A stretch of DNA of 64,000 nt from Achromobacter sp. B7 (GCF_003600685.1 NZ_CP032084.1:2790001-2854000), one strand, 5' to 3'. Counted from the stretch's first letter, positions 18,808 through 29,225 are shown. The notes: generated from the letters alone by a model not told the origin. Translations and numbers: made by a program.

Positions 18808-19300
18808 GGGTTTGCTGCGAAGTAGCGGCGGCCACGCCGCGTGAACGACGGATCAATTCGTCGACAAGGGCGACCAGGAACAACACCGTGCCCACCGCCA
18901 TGCTGATCTGCGGAATCCAGAGCGGCGTGGCGTCGTTGGACGTGGAGATGTCGTTGTACAGCCAGGAGTCGTACGTCAGCTTGATGCTGAAGAAGGCAAA
19001 GGCCGAGGCCAGCAGCGAGCCCACAGCCAGCGCAAAAATGTCCAGGCGGCGACTGCCCGCCGGTGCCAACGAATTGAGCAACAGCGTGACCCGGATGTGT
19101 TCGCCGTGCTTGAACGTGCTGGATAACGCCAGGAAACCCGCCGCGGCCATGAAGTAACCTGCGTACGCATCGGTGCCAGGAATGTTCAGGCTGAGCTGGC
19201 GGGCGATGATCGCCGCCAGCACCGAGACCAGAACGCCGATCGTGCACAAGCCGGCCAACAGGCCGGCCGCGCCGTAAAGACCATCTAGAAAGCGGCGCAT
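18800..19300 (-). CDS. TRAP transporter small permease (DctQ), second system
   Basis: 166 aa with four membrane segments; the DctQ pattern is seen in FMAAAGFLALSSTFKHGEHIRVTLL and in IPQISMAVGTVLFLVALVDELI. It overlaps dctM by 8 nt and follows the binding-protein gene by 7 nt, forming a compact P-Q-M operon on the minus strand. Confidence 0.92.
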   Translation of the reverse strand: MRRFLDGLYGAAGLLAGLCTIGVLVSVLAAIIARQLSLNIPGTDAYAGYFMAAAGFLALSSTFKHGEHIRVTLLLNSLAPAGSRRLDIFALAVGSLLASAFAFFSIKLTYDSWLYNDISTSNDATPLWIPQISMAVGTVLFLVALVDELIRRSRGVAAATSQQTHE

Positions 19301-19307
19301 AAAAAGA

Positions 19308-20282
19308 TCACTGCTTCTTGTAGGCGTCGATCATGGCCTGGCCGTCGGCGCCTGCCTTCTTCAGCCAATCATCCAGCATGCGCTTGCCGATCACCGACAG
19401 GCCTTCCTTCAGTTCCACGGTCGGCTTGATGGTTTCCATGCCGTTCTTGGCCAGCTCTTCCTGATACCACTTGTTCTTTTCCTGCGACAGCTTCCAGCCG
19501 CGTTCCTCGGCTTGCGCGGCGGCCTTCTTCAAGGCGTCTTGCGTAGCCGGGTCCAGCGCGTCAAACGCCTTCTTGTTGACGATGATGGCGTTCTTGGGCA
19601 GCCAGGCCTGCGTGTCGTAGAACTTCTTGATGTACTCGTACGTCTTGGTGTCGTAGCCGGTCGAGGCCGACGACATGTACGAATCGATCACGCCGGTAGC
19701 CAGCGCCTGAGCCAGTTCCGCCTGCTGCACCGTGACCGGCTGCGCGCCGACCAGTTCGGCGATCTTGGCGGTGACGGGGCTGTAGGCGCGCCACTTCAGG
19801 CCCTTCATGTCGCTGATCTGCTTGATGTCCTTGTTGGCGAAGATGCCTTGGGGCGGCCACGCCACGGCGTACAGCAGCGTCATGCCTTGCGAGGCCAGCT
19901 TCTTTTCCAGGAAGGGTTTTTGCGCCTGGTACAGCTTGAACGAGGCTTCGTAGCCGGTGGCCAGGAAGGGCAGGCCGTCCAGTTCGTAGATCGGGTCTTC
20001 GTTGGCGAAGTTGGTCAGCAGGATTTCGCCGATCTGTGCCTGGTTGCCTTGCACCGCGCGCTTGATTTCCGGCGCCTTGTACAGCGAGGCGTTGTTGTGC
20101 AGCTGGATCTTCAGCTTGCCTTGCGACAGCGTGTCCACGTCCTTGATGAACGTGGTCAGGTTTTCAACGTGGAAGTTGCTGGCGGGGTAGGCGCTGGGCA
20201 GGTCCCATTTGGTTTGGGCCTGTGCGCCCGCGCTGAACGCCAGGACGATGCTGCCGGCCAGCAATGAGATTTTCTTGTACAT
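19308..20282 (-). CDS. TRAP transporter substrate-binding protein (DctP), second system
   Basis: 324 aa; signal peptide MYKKISLLAGSIVLAFSAGAQA cleaved before QTKWDLPSAYP. The DctP family is evident (SNFHVENLTTFIKDVDTLSQGKLKI, and the ligand region MKGLKWRAYSPVTAKIAELVG with its conserved arginine). First gene of the minus-strand operon; its promoter should lie in 20283-20560, shared with the divergent nudC. The substrate is unknown, probably a carboxylate. Confidence 0.93.
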   Translation of the reverse strand: MYKKISLLAGSIVLAFSAGAQAQTKWDLPSAYPASNFHVENLTTFIKDVDTLSQGKLKIQLHNNASLYKAPEIKRAVQGNQAQIGEILLTNFANEDPIYELDGLPFLATGYEASFKLYQAQKPFLEKKLASQGMTLLYAVAWPPQGIFANKDIKQISDMKGLKWRAYSPVTAKIAELVGAQPVTVQQAELAQALATGVIDSYMSSASTGYDTKTYEYIKKFYDTQAWLPKNAIIVNKKAFDALDPATQDALKKAAAQAEERGWKLSQEKNKWYQEELAKNGMETIKPTVELKEGLSVIGKRMLDDWLKKAGADGQAMIDAYKKQ

Positions 20283-20560
20283 GGAAGGTCCTTCTGTGCG
20301 AATGGTGAAGACGGGTTTTGCCCGATAGGCATTCTTGAAAGAGACTGCTGCGCGGATGACGCGCGGCCTAAAAGCCGTGCCATTCTATGGTGCTGCGCGG
20401 CAACAACGCGCACAAAAAATGGGGTTTTACGGGTTAATCCTAGGCCCGGACGCGACACATCGTTGAAGGCTAAAACTTTGCGCGCGTACCGTCCGCGACA
20501 CCTTTACGCACCGATTTTTCTTCTAAGATTGCGGGATCGAAGCGTGCTGCAGAGGCTCTA

Positions 20561-21331
20561 GTGAATTTCGTTTTCCGCCGTGATGAATTGCTGGTCGAAG
20601 AAGCGTCCAGCGTGTTGCCGGATTTGGCGTTGTGCGAACGCATCGGTCTGGCGTCGCCGGCCTTGCAAGCCATCTGGTCCGTACCCGATTCGCCGTATCG
20701 CACGGCGCACGTGGATCCCACGCTTGAAGCGCCCGAGGGTTACGCGTTCAAGAAGCTGCGTTCGCTGTTCGGCGTGCTGGACGATGAACGCATGGCCCTG
20801 GCCGGCCGGGCGTATCAAATCGCCGAATGGGCTCGCACGCACCGGTTCTGCGGCGCCTGCGGCACGCCCGCCGAGCGCGTGCCGCACGAGTTCTGCCTGC
20901 GCTGCCCCGCCTGCGGCTTTTCCGTGTACCCGCGCATTTCGCCCGCCATGATGGTGCTGATCCGTAAAGGCGACAGCATCCTGCTGGCGCGGCACACCAC
21001 GACCGCGACTTCGCGCTATACGGCGCTGGCCGGTTTTGTCGAACCCGGCGAGAGCATCGAAGAGACCGTGCACCGCGAAGTCTTCGAGGAAGTCGGCCTG
21101 AAGGTCGGCAACCTGCAGTACTTCGGCAGCCAGCCCTGGCCCTTTCCGCATTCGCTGATGGTGGCGTTCACCGCCGACTACGTGTCGGGTGACATCCGCG
21201 TGCAGGAAGACGAGATTGCCGATGCGCGCTGGTTCGGCCCCGGCGACCCCATGCCGGACATCGCGCCGCGCATTTCGATTGCCGGCTGGCTGATCCGGGC
21301 CAATCTGCCGCAGGGCTGGACGGCGCCATAA
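20561..21331 (+). CDS. nudC: NAD(+) diphosphatase / NADH pyrophosphatase NudC
   Basis: 256 aa from a GTG at 20561 (GTG AAT TTC GTT), with AGAGG 5 nt upstream. A four-cysteine zinc ribbon (CGACG... and CPACG, about residues 103-125) precedes the Nudix box (GFVEPGESIEETVHREVFEEVG, about 155-176). The NudC-specific SQPWPFPHS follows just after. It hydrolyses NAD(H) and can remove NAD caps from RNA (family knowledge). The stop codon lies within an 11-bp tandem-repeat array. Confidence 0.95.
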   Translation: MNFVFRRDELLVEEASSVLPDLALCERIGLASPALQAIWSVPDSPYRTAHVDPTLEAPEGYAFKKLRSLFGVLDDERMALAGRAYQIAEWARTHRFCGACGTPAERVPHEFCLRCPACGFSVYPRISPAMMVLIRKGDSILLARHTTTATSRYTALAGFVEPGESIEETVHREVFEEVGLKVGNLQYFGSQPWPFPHSLMVAFTADYVSGDIRVQEDEIADARWFGPGDPMPDIAPRISIAGWLIRANLPQGWTAP

Positions 21332-21380
21332 CGGTGTCATAGCGGCGTCATAAAGGTGTCTAGCGGCGTCATAACGGCGG
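21327..21380. repeat. Five imperfect 11-bp tandem repeats at the nudC stop
   Basis: Units CATAACGGTGT (21327), CATAGCGGCGT (21338), CATAAAGGTGT (21349), CTAGCGGCGT (21360, one base short) and CATAACGGCGG (21370). The first unit contains the nudC stop TAA at 21329-21331. The 11-bp period is close to one DNA helical turn. Confidence 0.8.
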
Positions 21381-21481
21381 CCCAGTGCCCACGTTCCCCC
21401 CGCTGGAACGTTCGAACCGCTAGGGGATTTCCCTTGAAATGGCCGTTTACGGCCGTTTTTGGCCGTCCAGGTCATATTTTT

Positions 21482-21522
21482 TATGGATGAAATACACATA
21501 AATTATTAGTATTTCATCCATA
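21482..21522. promoter_or_regulatory. Probable operator: 14-bp perfect inverted repeat
   Basis: TATGGATGAAATAC (21482-21495) is repeated in perfect inversion at 21509-21522, with a 13-bp AT-only-but-one spacer. It lies in a strikingly AT-rich patch and ends 21 bp before the ATG of the MarR-like gene at 21544. Its size and symmetry fit a dimeric wHTH regulator; autoregulation by the adjacent gene is the simplest reading (inference). Confidence 0.75.
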
Positions 21523-21543
21523 TAAACTTGGCTTGAGCGTTCC

Positions 21544-22053
21544 ATGAGCCCCACGTTGATCGCCTCGTCAGCCCACTTGGCTGGCGGCAGCGCGCCCGAT
21601 TTGTCCGAGGTCGAATTCGGCCTGATGATCGCCAGCCACGCCTTTGACCGCTGGACGGTGCGCTGCATGGCAGCCGCCGGCCTGCCGGACCTGACGCCCA
21701 CCGACGTCATGGTGTTTCACCACGTCTACCACCGGCAACGCGCCAAGAAGCTGGCGGACATCTGCTTCACGCTCAATGTCGAAGACACGCACATCGTCAG
21801 CTATGCGTTGAAAAAGCTGGAGCGGCTGGGTGTGGTCAAGGGCGAACGCAACAGCAAGGAAGTTTTCTACAGCGTTACGCCCGACGGCGCGGACATCCTC
21901 AAGCGCTACGGCGACATCCGCGAACAATGCCTGACGTCCGGCCTGGATGGGCCGGGCGGGGGCGGGCTGGATTTCAGCCGCCAATTGGCCCACGCCTTGC
22001 GCTCGCTGTCCGGCCTGTACGACCAGGCCGCAAGGGCGGCAACCTCACTCTGA
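21544..22053 (+). CDS. MarR-like winged-helix transcriptional regulator
   Basis: 169 aa from the ATG at 21544. Residues about 55-120 form a winged helix: [20 protein letters not shown], then [27 protein letters not shown] as recognition region, and wing [18 protein letters not shown]. It is an uncommon MarR subgroup (predicted wHTH next to hydantoinase genes). It is preceded by the 14-bp palindrome and followed 80 nt later by the oxoprolinase gene on the same strand, so it probably regulates itself and that gene. Confidence 0.85.
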   Translation: MSPTLIASSAHLAGGSAPDLSEVEFGLMIASHAFDRWTVRCMAAAGLPDLTPTDVMVFHHVYHRQRAKKLADICFTLNVEDTHIVSYALKKLERLGVVKGERNSKEVFYSVTPDGADILKRYGDIREQCLTSGLDGPGGGGLDFSRQLAHALRSLSGLYDQAARAATSL

Positions 22054-22133
22054 ACCTGATCGGGCCTGGCCCGGCACACCGCAACCCGACCGCGGCGGCA
22101 CCCGCCGTGGCCGTTTGTTTTCAAGGATTACGC

Positions 22134-25100
22134 ATGAAGAAGTGGCAATTCTGGATCGATCGTGGGGGCACCTTCACCGATATCGTGGCGCGCCGCCCCG
22201 ACGGCACCACCACCACGGCAAAGATGCTGTCGGAAAACCCCGAGCAGTATCGCGACGCGGCCGTGGCCGGCATCCGCAAGCTGCTGGGTGTGGCGCCCGG
22301 ACAGCCGGTGCCCGTGGACCAGGTTGAATGCGTGAAGATGGGCACGACGGTGGCCACCAACGCCTTGCTGGAACGCAAGGGCGAACGCACGCTGCTGGTG
22401 ACCACGCGCGGGTTCCGCGATGCGCTGCGCATTGCGTATCAGAACCGGCCCCGGCTGTTCGACCGCAACGTCGTGCTGCCCGAAATGCTTTACGAATCCG
22501 TCGTTGAAGCCGATGAGCGCGTGGCCGCGGACGGCGAAGTCATTCGCGACCTGGACGAAGCCGGCTTGCGGGCCGGCATGCAAGCCGCCTATGACAGCGG
22601 CATCCGCGCCGTGGCCATCGTGTTCATGCACGCCTGGCACGCCACGGACCACGAGCAGCGCGCGGCGCGCATCGCCCGCGAAGTGGGCTTCACCCAGGTG
22701 TCGGCCTCGCACGAGGTCAGCCCGCTGATCAAGTTCGTGTCGCGCGGCGACACGACGGTGGTCGACGCGTATCTGTCACCCATCTTGAAGCGCTATGTGG
22801 ATCAGGTGGCGGGCGAACTGCCCGGCATCCGCCTGATGTTCATGCAATCGAGCGGCGGCCTGACGGACGCGCACCGTTTCCGCGGCAAGGACGCCATTTT
22901 GTCCGGCCCGGCCGGCGGCATCGTCGGCATGGTGCGCACCAGCGAGATCGCCGGGTTTCCCAAGGTCATCGGCTTTGACATGGGTGGCACGTCGACCGAC
23001 GTGTCGCACTACGCGGGCGAATTCGAACGCGAATTCGAAACCCAGGTCGCCGGCGTGCGCATGCGCGCGCCCATGATGAGCATCCACACGGTGGCAGCAG
23101 GCGGCGGGTCCATCCTGCATTTCGACGGCGCGCGCCTGCGCGTCGGCCCGGATTCGGCGGGCGCCAACCCCGGCCCCGTCTGCTATCGCCGTGGCGGCCC
23201 CCTGGCCGTGACGGACTGCAACGTGCTGTTGGGCAAGATCCAGCCCGACTTCTTTCCCAATGTGTTCGGCCCCGACGCGAATGAAGCGCTGGACCGCGAC
23301 GCGGTGGTCTCGCGCTTCACCGCGATGGCCGACGAAGTGCGCACGGCCACTGGCCGCGAGATGACGCCGGAGCAATTGGCGGAAGGCTTCCTGGAAATTG
23401 CCGTGGGCAACATGGCGGAAGCCATCAAGCGCATTTCGGTGCAGCGCGGCCACGACGTCACGGAATACGCCTTGACGGTGTTTGGCGGCGCCGGCGGCCA
23501 GCACGCCTGCCTGGTGGCCGACGCCTTGGGCATGACGACGGTGTTTGCGCATCCGCTGGGCGGCGTGTTGTCTGCCTACGGCATGGGCTTGGCCGACCAG
23601 ACCGACATGCGCCAAAAGACCGTTGAAAAGGTGCTGGACGCCGGCCTGATGGGCGAGCTTCAGGACGAACTGGATGTGCTGGCCGGACAAGCCGTGGGCG
23701 AACTGCGCCGCCAGCATGTGCCCGACGGCGATATCTCCGTGCAACGCCGTCTGCATCTGAAATATCGCGGCACCGACACCGCGCTGGAAGTGGCGTTTTC
23801 CACGCTGGAGCAGGCACGCAGCGACTTCGAGGCCGCCTATCGCCAGCGCTATTCCTTCTTGATGCCCAACCGCGAATTGGTCGTGGAGACCATTTCGGTG
23901 GAAGCCACGGGCGGCGGCGAACGAGTCAGCGAAGCGGCCGTGCCGCGTACCCGCGACGGCGCCTTGGCGGCCCGCCGAGTCGTCAGCATGTACAGCGCGG
24001 GCGAGTGGCGTGACACGCCGCTGTACGTGCGCGAAGACATGGCGGGCGGTGACGTGGTGACGGGCCCCGCCATCATCTCCGAGCCCAACCAGACCACGGT
24101 GGTGGAACCGGGCTGGCAAGCGGAATTGACGTCGCAAGACCATTTCGTGATCCGCCGCATCGAAGCGCGCGCGGATCGTCGCAGCATCGGCACGCAAGCG
24201 GATCCGGTCATGCTGGAGGTGTTCAACAACCTGTTCATGTCGATTGCCGAGCAGATGGGCTACCGCCTGCAGAACACGGCGTACTCGGTGAACATCAAGG
24301 AACGGCTGGACTTTTCTTGCGCCATTTTCGATTCGCAGGCCCGCCTGATCGCCAACGCGCCGCACATGCCGGTGCACCTGGGGTCGATGGGCGAGTCGGT
24401 GCGCACGGTGATGAACGCCAACGCCGGGCGCATGATGCCGGGCGATGCCTATGTGGTGAACGATCCTTACCATGGCGGCACGCACTTGCCCGACGTGACG
24501 GTCATCACGCCGGTGTTCGATCACGCCGGCCGCGAGATCCTGTTCTACGTCGGTTCGCGTGGTCACCACGCGGATATCGGCGGCACCACGCCGGGCTCCA
24601 TGCCGCCGGACTCCAAGACGGTGGAAGACGAGGGCGTGCTGTTCACCAATTTCCAGTTGGTCAAGAACGGCGAATTCCGCGATCAGGCCGCGCGCGACAT
24701 CCTGGGCTCGGGCCGTTGGCCCGCGCGCAATCCGGATCAGAACATCGCCGACATGCACGCGCAGATCGCCGCCAATGAAAAGGGCGTGCAAGAGCTGCTG
24801 CGCATGTGCGACCACTTCGGGCTGGACGTTGTGCGCGCCTACATGGGCCACGTGCAGGACAACGCCGAAGAAGCGGTGCGCCGGGTGATTTCGGTGCTGA
24901 AAGACGGCAGCTACGAATACCCGCTGGACAACGGCGCGGTGATCCGCGTGGCCGTCAAGGTGGACACGCAGGCACGCAGCGCGGTGGTCGATTTCACCGG
25001 CACGTCGCCGCAGCTGGACAATAACTTCAACGCACCCGGCGCGATTGCCGTGGCGGCGGTGCTGTATGTGTTCCGCACGATGGTTAACGACGACATCCCG

Positions 25101-25760
25101 CTGAACGACGGCTGCCTGGCGCCGCTGTCGATCATCTTGCCGGAAGGCTCGATGCTGCGTCCCAACCCGCCGGCCTCGGTGGTGGCGGGCAACGTGGAAA
25201 CGTCGATGTGCATCGTGAACGCGCTGTATGGTGCGTTGGGCGTGCTGGCGGCCAGCCAGGGCACGATGAACAACTTCACCTTCGGCAACGCGCGTCATCA
25301 GTATTACGAGACCATCTCGGGCGGTACGGGTGCGGGGCCGGTTCGCATCGACGCGGCGGGCCCGCACGACGAAGGCTTCGCCGGCACGTCGGTGGTCCAG
25401 GCGCACATGACCAATTCGCGCCTGACGGACCCCGAAGTGCTGGAATTCCGGTTCCCGGTGCGGCTTGAGTCTTACGAAATCCGCAAGGGTTCGGGCGGGG
25501 CGGGGCGCTATCCGGGCGGCGAGGGCGGCGTGCGCCGGATCCGTTTCCTGGAAGACATGACGGCGGCCATCCTGTCCAACAACCGCCGCTACGCGCCGTT
25601 TGGTCTGGCGGGCGGGCAACCGGGCGCGATGGGCCGTAACTTGATCGAACGGGTGGACGGCACGATTCAAGAGCTTGGCCCGCAAGACAGCGCCCAGCTG
25701 CATCCGGGCGACATCTTCGTTGTCGAAACCCCCGGGGGCGGAGGCTACGGCGCGGTGTGA
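22134..25760 (+). CDS. Fused hydantoinase A/B, 5-oxoprolinase-type (ATP-dependent)
   Basis: 1208 aa from the ATG at 22134 (AAGGA upstream). The N-terminal half is the HyuA/OxoprolA domain ([66 protein letters not shown]). The C-terminal half, from about residue 690, is HyuB/OxoprolB ([60 protein letters not shown]). Fused enzymes of this length cleave 5-oxoproline to glutamate using ATP, or act on hydantoins; the exact substrate is not fixed by sequence. The upstream open sequence to 21927 overlaps the regulator gene and is not used. Confidence 0.93.
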   Translation: MKKWQFWIDRGGTFTDIVARRPDGTTTTAKMLSENPEQYRDAAVAGIRKLLGVAPGQPVPVDQVECVKMGTTVATNALLERKGERTLLVTTRGFRDALRIAYQNRPRLFDRNVVLPEMLYESVVEADERVAADGEVIRDLDEAGLRAGMQAAYDSGIRAVAIVFMHAWHATDHEQRAARIAREVGFTQVSASHEVSPLIKFVSRGDTTVVDAYLSPILKRYVDQVAGELPGIRLMFMQSSGGLTDAHRFRGKDAILSGPAGGIVGMVRTSEIAGFPKVIGFDMGGTSTDVSHYAGEFEREFETQVAGVRMRAPMMSIHTVAAGGGSILHFDGARLRVGPDSAGANPGPVCYRRGGPLAVTDCNVLLGKIQPDFFPNVFGPDANEALDRDAVVSRFTAMADEVRTATGREMTPEQLAEGFLEIAVGNMAEAIKRISVQRGHDVTEYALTVFGGAGGQHACLVADALGMTTVFAHPLGGVLSAYGMGLADQTDMRQKTVEKVLDAGLMGELQDELDVLAGQAVGELRRQHVPDGDISVQRRLHLKYRGTDTALEVAFSTLEQARSDFEAAYRQRYSFLMPNRELVVETISVEATGGGERVSEAAVPRTRDGALAARRVVSMYSAGEWRDTPLYVREDMAGGDVVTGPAIISEPNQTTVVEPGWQAELTSQDHFVIRRIEARADRRSIGTQADPVMLEVFNNLFMSIAEQMGYRLQNTAYSVNIKERLDFSCAIFDSQARLIANAPHMPVHLGSMGESVRTVMNANAGRMMPGDAYVVNDPYHGGTHLPDVTVITPVFDHAGREILFYVGSRGHHADIGGTTPGSMPPDSKTVEDEGVLFTNFQLVKNGEFRDQAARDILGSGRWPARNPDQNIADMHAQIAANEKGVQELLRMCDHFGLDVVRAYMGHVQDNAEEAVRRVISVLKDGSYEYPLDNGAVIRVAVKVDTQARSAVVDFTGTSPQLDNNFNAPGAIAVAAVLYVFRTMVNDDIPLNDGCLAPLSIILPEGSMLRPNPPASVVAGNVETSMCIVNALYGALGVLAASQGTMNNFTFGNARHQYYETISGGTGAGPVRIDAAGPHDEGFAGTSVVQAHMTNSRLTDPEVLEFRFPVRLESYEIRKGSGGAGRYPGGEGGVRRIRFLEDMTAAILSNNRRYAPFGLAGGQPGAMGRNLIERVDGTIQELGPQDSAQLHPGDIFVVETPGGGGYGAV

Positions 25761-25797
25761 TGGCGGGGGGGGTGATGGCGCCGACTACAGAGCCGGG

Positions 25798-26832
25798 TCA
25801 TTCCGGCTCTGACATCACATCCAACGCAATGTCCGCCATCGTGCGACGGTCATAGACGCGCAGCGTCACGTCATCGTCGCGGATTTCGAACACGGCGGTG
25901 GCCAGTGTGTTTTCGCCGTCCGGATCCGCGGCGTCCGTGCGCAGGATGGGCAGGGCGCCCAGCGTATCGTGCAGCGCGGCCAACAGGTCCGCGCTGCCGG
26001 TCTGCGGCGACCAGCCGTCCACGATGCCTTCGATTCTGTTCTGCCGGTCGCGCGATGACTCGGTCACCACCTGGGGTTGCGCCCGGGTCTTGGCGTGAAT
26101 CATATGGTTGGCATGGCCGTAGCGCGTGCCGATGTCCAGCACCGACACCGCGCCCGGGGTCACTTCGGCGCTGATCAGTCGCGGGTCGGTTGCGCTGCCC
26201 AGCGTGTGGTGAAAGCCGCCGGAATGGGGCAGGTCGCGCAGCAGCGCAAGGGCCTCGTCCAATGTGGCGCAGTCCAGCACCGCGCGCGCCAGGAACATGC
26301 GCGGCACGCCGGGATGGCGTTGGCGGGTGCGCAGGTTGTTGATGGTCTGGACGAGCCCCGCGCGGTTGGCGCCGAAAGTGTGGCCGGGCAACGACCCCGG
26401 GTAATAAAAGCTGACGTAGCCGGGCGCGTCGTCCAGCGCCACGTCGACCAGATGGCAACGTCCATACAGATAGGGGTCGCCGTCTTCGTTGTGGCCGATC
26501 CACCGGGCGCCGTCCGCGCCTTTTAACGCGACGGTCGTGCAACCGTCGTTCGTGCTGTGCAAGAGATCGCCACGGCAGTTCCAGAGCAGCACGTCCTGGA
26601 CCGGCATGCGCAGCCCTTCCGCCATGCCTTCCAGTTCTTCCCATATTGCCGGCAGCGCCGTCTGCGCATGCTGGGCCAATTCTTCCACGTATCGATGATC
26701 GCGCCAGCGCCGCAGCGCTTCCCAGGTGCTGCTTTGCGCCAGGTAGACCGACATCAGCGGGCGGGCCAACTTGCCCAGCGCCAGGCCGACCTGACGCCGG
26801 TTTCCGGCAATGCGTACATATTTGTAGGGCAT
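25798..26832 (-). CDS. C45-family peptidase / acyltransferase-like Ntn hydrolase
   Basis: 344 aa from the ATG at 26832 (MPYKYVRIAGNRRQVGLALG). The sequence resembles the penicillin acyl-CoA:6-aminopenicillanic acid acyltransferase family (C45). The autoprocessing nucleophile is probably Cys98 in STNDGCTTVAL, followed by WIGHNEDGD, which is the expected Ntn-hydrolase surroundings. In bacteria such proteins are mostly uncharacterised amidohydrolases. The gene is convergent with the oxoprolinase gene and divergent from glnH. Substrate unknown; an amide or lactam is plausible from context (inference). Confidence 0.82.
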   Translation of the reverse strand: MPYKYVRIAGNRRQVGLALGKLARPLMSVYLAQSSTWEALRRWRDHRYVEELAQHAQTALPAIWEELEGMAEGLRMPVQDVLLWNCRGDLLHSTNDGCTTVALKGADGARWIGHNEDGDPYLYGRCHLVDVALDDAPGYVSFYYPGSLPGHTFGANRAGLVQTINNLRTRQRHPGVPRMFLARAVLDCATLDEALALLRDLPHSGGFHHTLGSATDPRLISAEVTPGAVSVLDIGTRYGHANHMIHAKTRAQPQVVTESSRDRQNRIEGIVDGWSPQTGSADLLAALHDTLGALPILRTDAADPDGENTLATAVFEIRDDDVTLRVYDRRTMADIALDVMSEPE

Positions 26833-26999
26833 GGGGATTCTCCGGGGTGTCATGCGGATTGTAATTTTTCTAAGCTCTGCCGGGTGGGGACGGATGCGTT
26901 AAGATCGCCGATAAGCCGCGCCGGAGACCCCGGCGCCGCCCAGGAATCATGCCCCTACAACAACCCCGGGGTGCCGACGGTCCCCAAGAGGAGAGTTTC

Positions 27000-27752
27000 A
27001 TGATCAAACGTAAAGTCGCCGCCGCCTTGGTCGGCCTGTCCGTGGCCATGTTCGGCGCTGCCTCCGGCGCGCAAGCCCAAGGCAAGGAATTGGTGGTGGC
27101 CACCGATACCGCTTTCGTGCCGTTCGAGTTCAAGCAGGGCAATACCTACGTGGGCTTTGACGTAGACCTGTGGGCCGCGATCGCCAAGGAACTCAAGCTG
27201 AAGTACAAGCTTCAGCCGATGGACTTCAACGGCATCATCCCGGGCCTGCAAACCAAGAATATCGACGCTGCGCTGGCGGGCATCACGATCCGCGACGACC
27301 GCAAGAAAGTCATCGACTTCTCCGACCCCTACTATGAAAGCGGCCTGGCCATTCTGGTCAGCGAAAAGAACACCGACATCAAGGACGCCAAGTCCCTGGC
27401 CGGCAAGACCGTCGCCGTCAAGACGGGCACCGCCACCGTCGACTTCCTGAAAGCGCAGGTGCCGGACGCCAAGTTGAAGCTGTTCCCCAACATCGACAAC
27501 GCCTACCTTGAACTGGCCACCGGCCGGGTCGATGCCGCCGTGCACGACACCCCCAACGTGCAGTACTACGCCAACTCGGCCGGCAAGGGCCGCGTGAAGG
27601 TCGTGGGCTCGGTCAAGAGCGGCGACTTCTACGGTATCGCCTTCCCCAAGGGCAGCGAACTGGTGCCGCAGGTGAACAAGGCGCTGGCCGCACTGAAGGC
27701 CAACGGCCAGTACGACGCCATCTACGAAAAGTGGTTCGGCAAGAAGCCGTAA
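27000..27752 (+). CDS. glnH: Glutamine ABC transporter periplasmic binding protein
   Basis: 250 aa from the ATG at 27000 with AGAGGAGAG upstream. Signal peptide [26 protein letters not shown], then [20 protein letters not shown]. The polar-amino-acid SBP signature [20 protein letters not shown] and the [20 protein letters not shown] segment match GlnH closely in order and length (E. coli GlnH is 248 aa). It captures glutamine for GlnPQ. I found no NtrC box or sigma-54 promoter upstream. Confidence 0.93.
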   Translation: MIKRKVAAALVGLSVAMFGAASGAQAQGKELVVATDTAFVPFEFKQGNTYVGFDVDLWAAIAKELKLKYKLQPMDFNGIIPGLQTKNIDAALAGITIRDDRKKVIDFSDPYYESGLAILVSEKNTDIKDAKSLAGKTVAVKTGTATVDFLKAQVPDAKLKLFPNIDNAYLELATGRVDAAVHDTPNVQYYANSAGKGRVKVVGSVKSGDFYGIAFPKGSELVPQVNKALAALKANGQYDAIYEKWFGKKP

Positions 27753-27843
27753 GCAGATAGGTGTTTTTGGCGCCGCCCGTGGAAATTGCCCGCGCGCGGC
27801 GCCGCCATGATGCGGCGCCTGTCGGTGCCTTGGGGGGAAGATC

Positions 27844-28500
27844 GTGGAGTTTGACTGGACTGTAATCGAGGGCGCGTTACCCAATCTGCTTGAGGGTACG
27901 CTGATGACCATCAAGATCACGTTCTGGGGTTTGTTTGGTGGTTTTCTGCTGGGCGCGCTGTCGGGCGTGACGCGGGCCTACGGCAATATTGTCCTGTCGG
28001 TCATCGCGCAGGTTTATGTGGCGGTCATTCGCGGCACGCCGATTGTCGTGCAGGTGATGTTCATCTACTTTGCCTTGCCGTTGCTTGCCGATATCCGGGT
28101 GGACGCGGAATGGGCGGCCATCGTCACATTGATCATCAACTCGGGCGCCTATATTTCTGAAATCGTGCGCGGCGCGCTGTTGTCGGTGCACAAGGGGCTG
28201 AAGGAAGCCGGGCAGGCAATGGGCCTGCCGTTTCACAAGATCTTGTTCCACATCATCGGACCGGTGGCATTTCGCCGCATGATCCCGCCGCTGGGCAACC
28301 AGTGCATCATCAGCTTGAAGGATTCCTCGCTGTTCATCGTGATCGGCGTGGCTGAACTGACGCGCCAGGGCCAGGAAATCATGGCCAGCAACTTCCGCGC
28401 CGTCGAAATCTGGTCCGCCGTGGCGATCGTCTACCTGATCCTGACCGGCCTGATGGCGCTGACGCTGCATATGGTGGAAAGAAGGATGCGCATATTATGA
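27844..28500 (+). CDS. glnP: Glutamine ABC transporter permease
   Basis: 218 aa from the GTG at 27844 (MEFDWTVIEGALPNLLEGT), preceded by GGGGGAAG. A HisMQ-type permease with four or five membrane segments; the EAA loop is EAGQAMGLPFHKILFHIIGP (about 120-140). Its stop overlaps the glnQ start (ATGA at 28497-28500), so the two are translationally coupled. Confidence 0.93.
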   Translation: MEFDWTVIEGALPNLLEGTLMTIKITFWGLFGGFLLGALSGVTRAYGNIVLSVIAQVYVAVIRGTPIVVQVMFIYFALPLLADIRVDAEWAAIVTLIINSGAYISEIVRGALLSVHKGLKEAGQAMGLPFHKILFHIIGPVAFRRMIPPLGNQCIISLKDSSLFIVIGVAELTRQGQEIMASNFRAVEIWSAVAIVYLILTGLMALTLHMVERRMRIL

Positions 28501-29225
28501 GCATGGTTGAATTTCATAACGTCACCAAGAACTTCGGCGAATCGATGGTGCTGAACGGCATCTCGCTGAACATCGATGCGGGCGAGGTCGTGGTGGTGGT
28601 GGGGCCGTCGGGTTCGGGCAAGTCCACCTTCCTGCGGTGCATCAACGTACTGGAAACCATCAACGATGGCGATCTTCTGGTCGATGGCCTGAGCGTCAAG
28701 GGCGACGCCGCGCAGGTGCGCGAAATTCGCCGTGAAGCGGGCATGGTGTTTCAGCAGTTCAACCTCTTCCCGCAAATGACCGCGCTGCAAAACGTGATGT
28801 TCGGCCCCGTGCACACGCGTGGCCAAAGTCGCGACGAAGCGCGCGAGCTGGCGATAGGCTTGCTGGACAAGGTGGGCTTGGCCGAACGCATGAACCACTT
28901 TCCGTCCGAGCTATCCGGTGGGCAGCAGCAACGCGTGGCCATCGCACGTGCATTGGCCATCAAACCCAAGCTGATGCTGTTCGACGAACCCACCTCGGCG
29001 TTGGACCCGGAACTGCGTCACGAAGTGCTGAAAGTGATGCGCGACCTGGCGGAAGAGGGCATGACGATGGTGGTCGTCACGCACGAGATGGAATTTGCGC
29101 GCAAGGTGGGCAGCCGCTTGATCTTCATCGACGCCGGCAAAATCGCGCACGACGGCCCGCCGGCTGAACTGCTCAGCAACCCGCCCAGCCAACGCTTGAA
29201 GGACTTTCTGCAACACGTGGCCTGA
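28497..29225 (+). CDS. glnQ: Glutamine ABC transporter ATP-binding protein
   Basis: 242 aa. Walker [11 protein letters not shown]-loop [18 protein letters not shown], signature [15 protein letters not shown], Walker [17 protein letters not shown] and switch His in VVTHEMEFA. Length and motif order are those of amino-acid-type ATPases (GlnQ/HisP). Last gene of glnHPQ; the strong terminator at 29354 follows. Confidence 0.95.
   Translation: MSMVEFHNVTKNFGESMVLNGISLNIDAGEVVVVVGPSGSGKSTFLRCINVLETINDGDLLVDGLSVKGDAAQVREIRREAGMVFQQFNLFPQMTALQNVMFGPVHTRGQSRDEARELAIGLLDKVGLAERMNHFPSELSGGQQQRVAIARALAIKPKLMLFDEPTSALDPELRHEVLKVMRDLAEEGMTMVVVTHEMEFARKVGSRLIFIDAGKIAHDGPPAELLSNPPSQRLKDFLQHVA

Noticed and set aside
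22776..25703. 975-codon open frame antisense to the oxoprolinase gene
   Set aside because: His/Arg/Ala-rich composition with no recognisable domain; a by-product of GC-rich codon use on the real strand.
26854..26999. NtrC/sigma-54 control of glnHPQ, by analogy with glnA
   Set aside because: I searched the upstream gap by eye and found neither TGCACC half-sites nor a GG-N10-GC element in a suitable context.
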